This document shows positions 20,023 to 28,165 of a stretch of DNA of 64,000 bases, in pieces (the stretch's first letter is position 1; each line of letters begins with the position of its first letter). The stretch lies in the NCBI GenBank assembly GCA_019638845.1, contig JAHBSZ010000001.1, positions 1-64,000 of the forward strand, read 5' to 3'. Made by a program: the position numbers and the translations under genes. Source of the stretch: Salinibacterium sp. (GTDB lineage: Bacteria > Actinomycetota > Actinomycetes > Actinomycetales > Microbacteriaceae). The notes below the pieces were generated by a model. That model made no database searches and was not told the DNA's origin. It worked only from the letters and a program-made list of their open reading frames with translations.

Positions 20023-20212
20023 GCTCGTTCGTGGATTCGCGGCGATTGCCGCAGCACGAGAGAGGAGTGTCAACACGCAAACACCCTTTCTGCTATTCGC
20101 ACAGCACAGAGCCGTACGAACGGGGTGTAACGACCCGGTAACCTTGAGAAGCGGTCGACAGGTGGGAGATTCTCCACTTTCGTAGCCCGGAGCACGCTCC
20201 GAGGCCTGCACA

Positions 20213-20242
20213 AGAATAGCAGAGGCCGCCGCAATCACCTAA
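20213..20242 (-). promoter_or_regulatory. possible infC operon promoter
   Basis: Minus strand: TTAGGT (20237-20242), 18-base spacer, TATTCT (20213-20218). It would give a leader of about 200 bases before infC. It overlaps the ribosome site of the divergent DUF1844 gene. Weak -35. Confidence 0.3.
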
Positions 20243-20249
20243 GGAACCC

Positions 20250-20600
20250 ATGACTGACGCGAACTCCTATGCCGATGACGAGATCCGCGACATCAGCGAA
20301 GTGCCCGCCGTTGAAGTTATCAACACGGTCGCGGTGCACCTCATGAGCGCTACCGCTGTGAAACTGGGCCTGTCGGACACTCCGGATGCGGCATCCGACC
20401 TCGACCTTGACGAGGCGCGCAAGCTCATCACCGTGCTCGCCGGCCTGGTAACCGCGGCTGCCCCCGAGATCGGCGACCACCACGCTCGACCCCTGCGCGA
20501 CGGGCTCCGCTCGCTTCAACTCGCCTTTCGCGAGGCGTCAAGCATCCCGGATGCCCCGGGCAAGGGTCCAGGCGAAAAACTCACGGGTCCCGTCAACTAG
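20250..20600 (+). CDS. DUF1844 family protein
   Basis: A 116-residue acidic, helical protein with the DUF1844 core EVPAVEVINTVAVHLMSATAVKLGL (about residues 17-41) and DLDEARKLITVLAGLV. AAGGAA lies before the ATG. In actinobacteria the family is regularly found divergent to infC, as here. Function unknown. It converges with the SseB-like gene. Confidence 0.88.
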   Translation: MTDANSYADDEIRDISEVPAVEVINTVAVHLMSATAVKLGLSDTPDAASDLDLDEARKLITVLAGLVTAAAPEIGDHHARPLRDGLRSLQLAFREASSIPDAPGKGPGEKLTGPVN

Positions 20601-20619
20601 GCGGACGGCAAGACTGCGG

Positions 20620-21360
20620 CTACGCGCCGACCAGCACCACACGCATCGAATCGACGCGTGCGGCGATCAGCTCGTCGTGAGACCACCGATCCCGCACGCG
20701 CGCCAGGAGCGTGTCGAGCGCCACTTGATCGAGCCCAGGGGCGAGGGAGAGCTGCACGATGAGCTCGGGGCCCGCCAAGCGGCAGCCAGGGTCTCCGGCG
20801 GCCAGGAGCACAGCGGCGACGACCGGCTCAGGCTCGGCCCCCGCCATGAAGGCGGCAAGCACGTCGGGGTCGGCATGGCTCGGCGTCCACTGCTGCGCTT
20901 GAGCAATCGCCCACAACGCCGGGCGACGAACGACGAACTCGGTGTCGCTCGTAGGGTCGAGCACCACAAGATCGGTACCTTCGCTCGCGGCGGCTAGGGC
21001 GACCCGTGCCGCAGTCGCCGGAACTGGGCGTGCGCTCGAGTTCCACCGAGCCATCGCGTCGACCGACGTGAACGCGGGGAGCACCGTGCGGCCATCGGGG
21101 CCCGCGACTGTCACAATCGACAATTCCTGGGACTTGTCATGCCCATGCTCGGTGACACCGTCGGCGCCGAGTTCGGCGACGAGCGGGATCAACAGTCGGG
21201 AGTCGCGCACAGCGTCGACGACGTCGGCTTCGCCCAGTTCGCCAGTGTGAAACCGTCGAATTGCCTCCATGAGGGCCTCGGGTGCGGCGCCGTCATCGTC
21301 GGAACTTGCGTTCTGCTCGAATCGTCGCCCCGCCCAGGGCACACCCGCGGAGTCGGTCAT
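20620..21360 (-). CDS. SseB family protein
   Basis: A 246-residue cytoplasmic protein. An SseB N-terminal domain is seen in residues about 30-150 (IRRFHTGELGEADVVDAVRDSRLLIPLVAE, then PAFTSVDAMARWN), followed by a C-terminal part of the type that ends many actinobacterial SseB proteins. Role unknown. It follows hisA with a 3-base gap, so it is the last gene of the his-linked operon. Confidence 0.85.
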   Translation of the reverse strand: MTDSAGVPWAGRRFEQNASSDDDGAAPEALMEAIRRFHTGELGEADVVDAVRDSRLLIPLVAELGADGVTEHGHDKSQELSIVTVAGPDGRTVLPAFTSVDAMARWNSSARPVPATAARVALAAASEGTDLVVLDPTSDTEFVVRRPALWAIAQAQQWTPSHADPDVLAAFMAGAEPEPVVAAVLLAAGDPGCRLAGPELIVQLSLAPGLDQVALDTLLARVRDRWSHDELIAARVDSMRVVLVGA

Positions 21361-21363
21361 GCG

Positions 21364-22113
21364 TTACCGGCAGGCGACGTCGATGGCTTCGGCGAGCGTG
21401 AACGCCTTGGCATAGAGGGCTTTGCCGACGATGGCTCCCTCAACTCCGTAGGGTACGAGGGCACGGAGGTCAGCGAGGTCGTCCAACGTAGCGACGCCTC
21501 CTGACGCGATAACCGGACGGTCCGTGCGATCAGCCACCTGCCTGAGCAGGTCAAGGTTCGGGCCCTTGAGGGTGCCGTCTTTCGTGACATCCGTGAGCAC
21601 GTATCGCGCGCAGCCGGCCTCCTCGAGGCGGTCGAGAACTGTCCAGAGATCGCCGCCATCCTGGGTCCAGCCACGTGCAGCAAGGGTGGTTCCGCGCACG
21701 TCGAGACCGACCGCGATCGCTTCGCCATACTGCGCGATTACATGTGCTGCCCACTCGGGGTTCTCGAGCGCCGCGGTTCCGAGGTTGATGCGCTTCGCTC
21801 CGGTGCCGAGGGCTGCTTCCAGACTCGCGTCATCGCGAATTCCGCCCGACAGCTCGATGTTCACATTACGGGGGGTGTTGTTGATGACCCGCTTGATCAC
21901 CGCGTGGTTGTGGCCACGGTCGAAAGCTGCGTCGAGGTCGACGAGATGGATCCACTGGGCGCCCTGATCGACCCATAGTTGGGCGGCATCGACCGGATCC
22001 CCATAGCTCGTCTCACTCCCAGCCTCCCCTTGCGTGAGACGGACCGCCTTACCTGACGCGACGTCGACCGCCGGCAGGAGCACGAGACCCGGGGTCGTCG
22101 CAAAATCACTCAT
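21364..22113 (-). CDS. hisA: phosphoribosyl isomerase (HisA/PriA)
   Basis: TIM-barrel isomerase acting on ProFAR in histidine synthesis. The 249 residues show the two catalytic aspartates D17 (PAVDVASGK) and D175 ([12 protein letters not shown]) and the tryptophan-bearing loop AARGWT (145-150) typical of PriA, the actinobacterial form that also does the TrpF step. Whether this genome needs the dual activity depends on the absence of trpF, which cannot be seen here. The ATG overlaps the hisH stop (ATGA). Confidence 0.94.
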   Translation of the reverse strand: MSDFATTPGLVLLPAVDVASGKAVRLTQGEAGSETSYGDPVDAAQLWVDQGAQWIHLVDLDAAFDRGHNHAVIKRVINNTPRNVNIELSGGIRDDASLEAALGTGAKRINLGTAALENPEWAAHVIAQYGEAIAVGLDVRGTTLAARGWTQDGGDLWTVLDRLEEAGCARYVLTDVTKDGTLKGPNLDLLRQVADRTDRPVIASGGVATLDDLADLRALVPYGVEGAIVGKALYAKAFTLAEAIDVACR

Positions 22114-22742
22114 AGCGTGTGTAGCCAATTCTTCAATAGTCGGATGCCGGCCTCGCCGGACTTCTCGGGATGGAACTGCGTAGCCATCAGCGGCCCGTTC
22201 TCGACTGCCGCCAAGAACCTGCTGCCATGCTGCGCCCACGTGAGCTTAGGGTGCGGGAACGGGTCGTGCACTTCGAGGGTCCACTCCCGGGCCGCGTAAC
22301 TGTGAACGAAATAGAAGCGTTCGTCGGCAATTCCCGCAAACAGCGTCGAATCTGCGGGAGCCTCGACGGTGTTCCACCCCATGTGCGGGAGCACCGGGGC
22401 CTCCAGCCGGGACACCACACCGGGCCACTCTCCGAGGCCAGGAGTGTCGTTACCTCGCTCGACGCCATGTTCAAAGAGCACCTGCATTCCCACACAGATT
22501 CCCAGTACTGGTCGACTGCCGGTGAGCCGCTTTTCGATGATCGCTCCCCCGCGCACGGCCGCCAGTTGACGAGCCACCGCCTCGAAAGCGCCGACGCCGG
22601 GCACGACCAGCCCATCGGCCGCTTCAGCGACCGCGCGGTCGGCGGTCAGGGTGACGTTCGCACCGGCAAGCTCGAGAGCCTTTGCTGCTGAGTGAACGTT
22701 GCCTGACCCGTAGTCGAGAATGACGACGGAAGGCCCGGTCAT
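22110..22742 (-). CDS. hisH: imidazole glycerol phosphate synthase, glutaminase subunit
   Basis: Class I glutamine amidotransferase that feeds ammonia to HisF. In the 210 residues the triad is C83 (LGICVGMQ), H191 and E193 (QFHPEKSG). HisF is not in the window. It lies 19 bases after hisB. Confidence 0.95.
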   Translation of the reverse strand: MTGPSVVILDYGSGNVHSAAKALELAGANVTLTADRAVAEAADGLVVPGVGAFEAVARQLAAVRGGAIIEKRLTGSRPVLGICVGMQVLFEHGVERGNDTPGLGEWPGVVSRLEAPVLPHMGWNTVEAPADSTLFAGIADERFYFVHSYAAREWTLEVHDPFPHPKLTWAQHGSRFLAAVENGPLMATQFHPEKSGEAGIRLLKNWLHTL

Positions 22743-22761
22743 AGTGTTGATTCACCCACGA

Positions 22762-23367
22762 TCAGAGCGCACCTTTGGTCGACGGAATACCGGTGACCCG
22801 GGCATCCGGCGCGACAGCGAACCTGAAAGCGCGCGCGAATGCCTTGAACTCGGCTTCGGCAATGTGGTGGGGATCACGTCCACCGAGCACAGTGATGTGC
22901 ACCGTCATGGCGGCGTTGAAGGTGATCGCCTCAAAAACATGCCGCAGCATCGAACCTGTGAAGTGACCGCCGATGAGGTGGTGCTCGAAGCCGACTGGCT
23001 CGCCCGTGTGGACGAGATAGGGGCGTCCCGAGAGATCGACAACCGCCTGCACAAGCGCCTCATCGAGCGGCACGAGTGCGTCTCCGAATCGCGAGATACC
23101 AGCCTTGTCACCGAGCGCTTGCCGAATCGCCGTGCCCAGGGTGATGCCGATGTCTTCGACGGTGTGGTGCACATCGATGTGGGTGTCGCCGGTTGCCGTC
23201 ACCGTGAGGTCGACAAGGGAGTGCTTGGAGAAAGCAGTCAACAGGTGGTCGAAGAAGGGCACCGAGGTGTTGATGGAGGATGCGCCAGTGCCATCGAGGT
23301 CGAGACTGAGCTCGATGCTCGACTCGCTCGTGGCGCGCGACAGTGTCGCGGTGCGCTGTGCGGTCAT
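22762..23367 (-). CDS. hisB: imidazoleglycerol-phosphate dehydratase
   Basis: Manganese enzyme of histidine synthesis, monofunctional type of 201 residues. The two metal motifs are DVHHTVED and [11 protein letters not shown]. An in-frame GTG seven codons upstream is possible, but the ATG at 23367 lies 7 bases after a TAGGAT hexamer, which fits a leaderless start. That hexamer lies in the tandem array between hisC and hisB. Confidence 0.94.
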   Translation of the reverse strand: MTAQRTATLSRATSESSIELSLDLDGTGASSINTSVPFFDHLLTAFSKHSLVDLTVTATGDTHIDVHHTVEDIGITLGTAIRQALGDKAGISRFGDALVPLDEALVQAVVDLSGRPYLVHTGEPVGFEHHLIGGHFTGSMLRHVFEAITFNAAMTVHITVLGGRDPHHIAEAEFKAFARAFRFAVAPDARVTGIPSTKGAL

Positions 23368-23374
23368 GGTTTCG

Positions 23375-23380
23375 ATCCTA
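23375..23380 (-). promoter_or_regulatory. -10 hexamer upstream of hisB
   Basis: TAGGAT, minus strand, 7 bases before the ATG. It suggests that hisBHA can be transcribed apart from hisC. Confidence 0.4.
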
Positions 23381-23446
23381 CCGAGCACCCAGAACTACCG
23401 AGCACCAAGTAGCGAGCCCAACTAGCGAGCTCAACTAACGAGCTCC
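23376..23446. repeat. degenerate 13-16 bp tandem repeat after hisC
   Basis: Five related units of the form GAGCTCGYTAGTT on the minus strand, drifting to GGTGCTCGGTAGTTCT, run from the last codons of hisC (stop at 23435-23437) to just before hisB. The hisC-proximal copy holds the stop codon. Confidence 0.7.
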
Positions 23447-24508
23447 GAGGCGCGCGAGCGCGTCGAGGAAGATCGTGGTCTCCGCGTCACTGCCTGCGGT
23501 AACCCGCAAGTGGTGTGGGATTCCCACGTCACGGATGATGATGTCCTGGGCCAGCAACTCCTCAAACGTTGCGTGCGGGTCGTCCACTCCGCCGAACAGT
23601 ACGAAGTTTGCCGCGCTCGGGAGCGGCGTGTAGCCGAGTTCAGGCAGTGCCACGATCATCCGGTCGCGCTGTTGCTTGATGTCTTCGACCATCGCCAGCA
23701 TTTCTGGCGCGTGGGCAAGTGCTGCGACTGCCGCTGCCTGCGTGAACGCCGACAGGTGGTACGGAAGCCGCACAAGCCGCAAGGCATCGGTGACCGCGGG
23801 GTCGGCAGCGAGATAGCCGAGCCGCGCTCCGGCGAAAGCGAAGGCTTTGCTCATCGTGCGGCTGACCAACAGACGCGGTCGCCCCTCGAGAAGCGTGAGA
23901 GCAGTGTCACCGTCCTGAAACTCGGCATAGGCCTCATCGACGAGAAGGATGCCCGGGGTCGCGTCATACGCGGCGGCGATCGTCTCGAGCGAGAGCGCGG
24001 TGCCCGTCGGGTTGTTGGGTGAACAGAGGAACACGATATCTGGCTGTTCGCGACGGATAGCCTCGACAACGGTCTCCGGCGACAATTCGTAGCCAGGATC
24101 GCGCTCTGCGGTCACCCAGCGCGTTCCCGTGCCGTTTGCGATGATCGAGTGCATCGAATACGTGGGAGGAAATCCGAGAACGCTGCGGCCCGGTCCACCG
24201 AACGCTTGAAGCACCTGCTGGAGCACCTCGTTCGAGCCGTTGGCCGCCCAGATCTGATCGGGAGTCAGTCCGTGGCCGAGGTAGTTCGCGAGCGACTCGC
24301 GCAACTCGGTGAACTCGCGGTCGGGATAGCGGTTGACCCCCATGACCGCAGCAGCGAGCGCCATGACGATATCGGTGGCGACCGCCTCGGGAATCGGGTG
24401 GGTGTTCTCGTTGACGTTGAGCTGGATGCGAACGTGCTCCTGCGGGGCACCATACGGTGTGAGACCACGCAGGTCATCGCGGATCGGGAGGTCGGAGAGC
24501 TCGGTCAC
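23435..24508 (-). CDS. hisC: histidinol-phosphate aminotransferase
   Basis: PLP-dependent class II aminotransferase of 357 residues. Visible marks are the N-terminal NVNENTHPIPEAV, CSPNNPTGT (162-170), LLVDEAYAEF (188-197) and the PLP lysine K221 in SRTMSKAFAFAGARLGY. It heads the hisC-hisB-hisH-hisA-sseB set. hisD, hisF, hisG and hisI are not in the window. The GTG start is 6 bases after TAGGCT and has no ribosome site. Confidence 0.95.
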   Translation of the reverse strand: MTELSDLPIRDDLRGLTPYGAPQEHVRIQLNVNENTHPIPEAVATDIVMALAAAVMGVNRYPDREFTELRESLANYLGHGLTPDQIWAANGSNEVLQQVLQAFGGPGRSVLGFPPTYSMHSIIANGTGTRWVTAERDPGYELSPETVVEAIRREQPDIVFLCSPNNPTGTALSLETIAAAYDATPGILLVDEAYAEFQDGDTALTLLEGRPRLLVSRTMSKAFAFAGARLGYLAADPAVTDALRLVRLPYHLSAFTQAAAVAALAHAPEMLAMVEDIKQQRDRMIVALPELGYTPLPSAANFVLFGGVDDPHATFEELLAQDIIIRDVGIPHHLRVTAGSDAETTIFLDALARLGAR

Positions 24509-24514
24509 CGTACA

Positions 24515-24520
24515 AGCCTA
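24515..24520 (-). promoter_or_regulatory. -10 hexamer of hisC
   Basis: TAGGCT on the minus strand, 6 bases before the GTG. Same hexamer and spacing as at the SPOUT methylase gene. Confidence 0.45.
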
Positions 24521-24563
24521 GGGCGCTCGGGCAAGCAGGCTCGTCCGACTGAAGCTCGCCGCG

Positions 24564-24911
24564 CTATCGGAGCGAAGTGGGAATCGCCAATTCCTGGCCC
24601 GCATACACGTCAGGACCGCTCAACTGGTTGAACTGCACGAGCTGCGCGATGACATCACGAGGATCAGAGCGCGGCGCGATCTCTTCCGCGATCTGCCACA
24701 TCGTTTGGCCAGCGGCCACCGTCACGTACTGAAACGGCTCGTCAGAACCCGTGAGGGACGCGGTAGCTACCCCACCGTTGAGAGCAAAGAGAAGGGCTGC
24801 CACGACGAGGGGGGCGGCCGCGAGAAACGTGAGAACTCCGCGACCACGACTGGTGAGTCGCAGGCGGGGCACAGTGGCGGAGTATCCGTGACCCATGACT
24901 ACCGTGCTCAT
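24564..24911 (-). CDS. SOS-linked LysM membrane protein, division-inhibitor candidate
   Basis: A 115-residue protein: basic N-terminus, one membrane helix (about 26-52) and an extracytoplasmic LysM domain (61-112; VTVAAGQTMWQIAEEIAP and QFNQLSGPDVYAGQELAIP). LysM binds peptidoglycan. The start is fixed by GAGGAG before the ATG at 24911. The gene is divergent from lexA and its -10 lies inside a LexA-type box, the same arrangement as B. subtilis yneA and M. tuberculosis Rv2719c, which respond to DNA damage; yneA delays division. The same role is inferred here, not shown. Confidence 0.85.
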   Translation of the reverse strand: MSTVVMGHGYSATVPRLRLTSRGRGVLTFLAAAPLVVAALLFALNGGVATASLTGSDEPFQYVTVAAGQTMWQIAEEIAPRSDPRDVIAQLVQFNQLSGPDVYAGQELAIPTSLR

Positions 24912-25003
24912 CGCTGCTCCTCTGGTTTTTCCGTGTTCCGTTCCCGTGGCGGTCGGCCGGGACTGCTGGGGAACGGAACACGAAGCTATTAGAACGTCTG
25001 TAC

Positions 25004-25017
25004 CGAACATAGCTTCG
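25004..25017. promoter_or_regulatory. LexA-type SOS box, LysM gene promoter
   Basis: CGAAC-ATAG-CTTCG differs from the palindrome CGAAC-N4-GTTCG at one base. It covers the -10 TATGTT (25006-25011, minus strand), whose -35 TTGAAA (25029-25034) is 17 bases away. LexA bound here would block the LysM gene. Confidence 0.75.
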
Positions 25018-25034
25018 AATGACGTTGATTTCAA
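25006..25034 (-). promoter_or_regulatory. promoter of the LysM gene
   Basis: TTGAAA, 17-base spacer, TATGTT: one of the closest matches to the vegetative consensus in the window. The leader would be about 90 bases. Confidence 0.7.
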
Positions 25035-25075
25035 GTAGATCTTCGAACAGACCACCGACAATCTTTCGACACACT

Positions 25076-25089
25076 CGAAGTTATGTTTG
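25076..25089. promoter_or_regulatory. LexA-type SOS box, lexA promoter
   Basis: CGAAGTTATGTTTG has two changes from the consensus palindrome and 12 of 14 bases in common with the reverse of the box at 25004-25017. It includes TATGTT (25082-25087), a possible plus-strand -10 for lexA. It fits LexA autoregulation. Confidence 0.6.
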
Positions 25090-25156
25090 GTTTTGGCCTC
25101 TCCGACGGATACAGTTTCGAATGAGCCACCGACATTGGCAGGAATACGGGGAGACA

Positions 25157-25837
25157 ATGGACGACACCAGCGCTGAATCGAGCACCGGCGGCACACGCCG
25201 CCGCACGAGCCTGAGCGACAAGCAGCTCGCGATCCTCGATGTCATCCAGCGATCCGTCTCCGCACGGGGCTACCCGCCGAGCATGCGTGAAATCGGTGAC
25301 GCCGTTGGGCTTTCATCGTTGTCGAGCGTTACCCACCAGCTCGGCCAGCTCGAGCTCAGCGGCTACTTGCGTCGGGACCCCAACCGACCGCGCGCCATGG
25401 AGGTACTCATCGATCTGCCCGGCAGCTCCGAGGATGCCGCGGAGAACGCCCCGGCCGTCGGCGACGCCGTGATGGTGCCGCTCGTCGGGCGCATCGCCGC
25501 GGGCATCCCGATCACTGCCGACCAGCACATCGACGAAGTGTTCCCACTTCCCCGCCAGCTCACCGGAAAGGGCGAACTCTTCATGCTCAAGGTCGTCGGT
25601 GAATCGATGATCGACGCCGCAATCTGTGATGGCGACTGGGTAGTCGTGCGCCAGCAGAAAACCGCAGAAAACGGCGATATCGTCGCGGCAATGCTCGACA
25701 ATGAGGCGACGGTCAAGGTTTTCCGTCAGCGAGACGGGCACACCTGGCTGCTTCCGCGTAACTCGAATTTCGAACCGATCCTCGGCGATCATGCCGAGGT
25801 GCTCGGCAAGGTCGTGACGGTGCTGCGCTCCCTGTAG
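25157..25837 (+). CDS. lexA: LexA SOS repressor
   Basis: Represses DNA-damage genes and is inactivated by RecA-stimulated self-cleavage. The 226 residues hold a winged-helix DNA-binding domain (about 18-85; [41 protein letters not shown]), the cleavage bond A115-G116 (GRIAAGIPI) and the catalytic dyad S150 (GESMIDAAI) and K187 (ATVKVFR). The start is chosen at the ATG after GGGGAGACA; upstream in-frame codons would lie inside the control region. Confidence 0.97.
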   Translation: MDDTSAESSTGGTRRRTSLSDKQLAILDVIQRSVSARGYPPSMREIGDAVGLSSLSSVTHQLGQLELSGYLRRDPNRPRAMEVLIDLPGSSEDAAENAPAVGDAVMVPLVGRIAAGIPITADQHIDEVFPLPRQLTGKGELFMLKVVGESMIDAAICDGDWVVVRQQKTAENGDIVAAMLDNEATVKVFRQRDGHTWLLPRNSNFEPILGDHAEVLGKVVTVLRSL

Positions 25838-25852
25838 CTCTGCCGGCCGCGC

Positions 25853-28165
25853 CTACACGCCAGCCTTCGCGCGCGCGGCGCGGGTCGCCGTAAGGATGTT
25901 CCTGAGGGACTCCACCGTCTCGTCGTATCCACGAGTTTTGAGCCCGCAGTCGGGGTTGACCCACACCTGGCGCTCGGGAATCGAGCCGAGCGCGATGTCG
26001 ATCAGCTCACTCACCTCGTCGACTGACGGAACGCGCGGCGAGTGGATGTCGTAGACGCCCGGACCGATACCGCGACTGAATCCACTCGTCTTGATGTCGG
26101 GCACGACCTCCATCTTCGACCGCGCAGCCTCGATCGAGGTCACGTCGGCGTCAAGGCGGTTGATCGCGTCGATCACCACGCCGAACTCGGAATAGCAGAG
26201 GTGCGTGTGGATCTGCGTGCGATCATCCACACCGGCCGTCGCGAGACGGAACGACCCGACCGACCAATCCAGATAGTCGTCGTGGTCCTTCTTCTTGAGC
26301 GGCAGCAACTCGCGCAAGGCGGGCTCGTCAACCTGAATGATCCCGATTCCAGCGGCCTCGAGATCCGCAATCTCATCGCGCAGCGCCAAAGCCACCTGAT
26401 TCGCAGTGTCCCGTAGCGGCTGGTCGTCGCGCACGAACGACCACGCAAGGATCGTCACGGGACCGGTGAGCATGCCCTTGACTGGCTTCGAGGTGAGGGA
26501 TTGCGTGTACGTCGACCACTCGACGGTGATCGGAGCGGGCCTGGAGACATCTCCCCACAGGATCGAGGGGCGCGTGCAACGCGATCCGTACGACTGCACC
26601 CAACCGTTCTGGGTTACCGCGAATCCGTCGAGGTTCTCGGCGAAATACTGAACCATGTCGTTGCGCTCCGGCTCACCATGCACAATGACGTCGAGACCGA
26701 TCTGCTCCTGAAGGTCGACAACGCGCTTGATTTCGTCGCGCATCGCCTGCCGGTACTGGTCCTCGGTGATGTCGCCCTTGGCCGCGGCTGCACGGTGTTG
26801 ACGAATGTCGCCCGTCTGCGGGAACGACCCAATCGTGGTGGTGGGAAGGAAGGGCAGGCCGAGCGCTGCATCCTGCGCCGCGAGGCGGGCCGAGTACTCC
26901 CCGCGCGAGAAGTCGGCGTCGGTGAGGCTCGCAGCGCGAACTCGCACTGACCCGTCGCGGACGCCCGCGGCACGGTGGCGGTCGTCGAGGGCAGCGGTCG
27001 CGGCATCCAACTCGTTCTGGATCGCAGCCTTGCCCTCGAGGAGACCCTGGGCAAGCGTCGCCACTTGACCGACCTTCTGGTCAGCGAATGCGAGCCAACT
27101 CTTGAGCTGGTCGCCGAGCAGCGGCTCATCATCGATGTCGTGCGGAGTGTGGAAGAGACTGGTCGAACTCGACACCGCCACATTCGGGGAGAGGCCCGAC
27201 AGTGACTCGAGCGATGAGAACGCTGCCACGAGGTCACCGCGCCAGATGTTGTGGCCGTCGATGACACCACCAACGAGAACTTTGTCCGTCGTGAACCCGC
27301 TTGGCAGATCGCCTTTCACGAGGTCGAGCCCGATGGCCTCGACCGGAGTGTCGAGAAGCACCGGAAGGGCGTCGTCGAGTGAACCGTAGGGCGCCGCAAC
27401 AAAGATGCTGGGGCGCGCCGGGACTGCGCCCAACAGGTCGTAGGCACGTTTCGTGGCGGCAAGGACCACATCACGTGGCACATCGATGCTCTCACTGACC
27501 AGCGCTGGCTCGTCGAGTTGCACCCACTCCGCGCCCGCTGCGGTGAGTGCAGCGATGAGTTCGGCGTAGACGGGCAGCAGATCATCGAGACGGTCGAGTG
27601 GCACGTACCCTGCAGGCGCCGCCTCCGAGGGCTTGCTGAGGAGGAGGAACGTCACCGGCCCGACGATCACGGGCCGGGTGCGGAACCCAGACACAGTTGC
27701 TTCGGCCACTTCGCGCACGAGCCGGTCCGACGCCAAGTGCAGATTGGTTTCGGGACCGATCTCCGGGACTAGGTAGTGGTAGTTGGAATCGAACCACTTC
27801 GTCATCTCGGCGGGGGTGTCTGCGCCTTCCCCGCGCGCGATGGTGAAGTAGCCGGCAAGGTCGACCGTGCCATCGGCCTTCACGAGGCGCTCGAACCGAG
27901 CGGGCACGGCTCCGACAGTAACCGCGGCATCCAGCACCTGGTCGTAGTAGGAGAACGACTCGGGAATGGACGAATCTGTGCGACCGAGCCCGAGAGACGC
28001 GAGTCGTTCACGAGTCGCTGCACGCAGGTCGGCTGCGACTGACTCGAGTTCTTCGACAGTGATCCTGCCCGCCCAGAATGCCTCGACAGCCTTCTTGAGT
28101 TCACGACGGCGTCCGATCCGCGGGTAGCCGAGGATTGTGCCGGTGGGGAAAGTGGAGGAGGTCAT
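25853..28165 (-). CDS. metE: cobalamin-independent methionine synthase
   Basis: Transfers a methyl group from 5-methyltetrahydrofolate polyglutamate to homocysteine. The 770 residues form the usual two-barrel protein. The C-terminal catalytic half carries the zinc ligands in the HTHLCYSEF segment and in NPDCGLKTRGYDE near the end. The ATG overlaps the metF stop (ATGA), so substrate supply and use are one operon. No cobalamin riboswitch is visible upstream. Confidence 0.97.
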   Translation of the reverse strand: MTSSTFPTGTILGYPRIGRRRELKKAVEAFWAGRITVEELESVAADLRAATRERLASLGLGRTDSSIPESFSYYDQVLDAAVTVGAVPARFERLVKADGTVDLAGYFTIARGEGADTPAEMTKWFDSNYHYLVPEIGPETNLHLASDRLVREVAEATVSGFRTRPVIVGPVTFLLLSKPSEAAPAGYVPLDRLDDLLPVYAELIAALTAAGAEWVQLDEPALVSESIDVPRDVVLAATKRAYDLLGAVPARPSIFVAAPYGSLDDALPVLLDTPVEAIGLDLVKGDLPSGFTTDKVLVGGVIDGHNIWRGDLVAAFSSLESLSGLSPNVAVSSSTSLFHTPHDIDDEPLLGDQLKSWLAFADQKVGQVATLAQGLLEGKAAIQNELDAATAALDDRHRAAGVRDGSVRVRAASLTDADFSRGEYSARLAAQDAALGLPFLPTTTIGSFPQTGDIRQHRAAAAKGDITEDQYRQAMRDEIKRVVDLQEQIGLDVIVHGEPERNDMVQYFAENLDGFAVTQNGWVQSYGSRCTRPSILWGDVSRPAPITVEWSTYTQSLTSKPVKGMLTGPVTILAWSFVRDDQPLRDTANQVALALRDEIADLEAAGIGIIQVDEPALRELLPLKKKDHDDYLDWSVGSFRLATAGVDDRTQIHTHLCYSEFGVVIDAINRLDADVTSIEAARSKMEVVPDIKTSGFSRGIGPGVYDIHSPRVPSVDEVSELIDIALGSIPERQVWVNPDCGLKTRGYDETVESLRNILTATRAARAKAGV

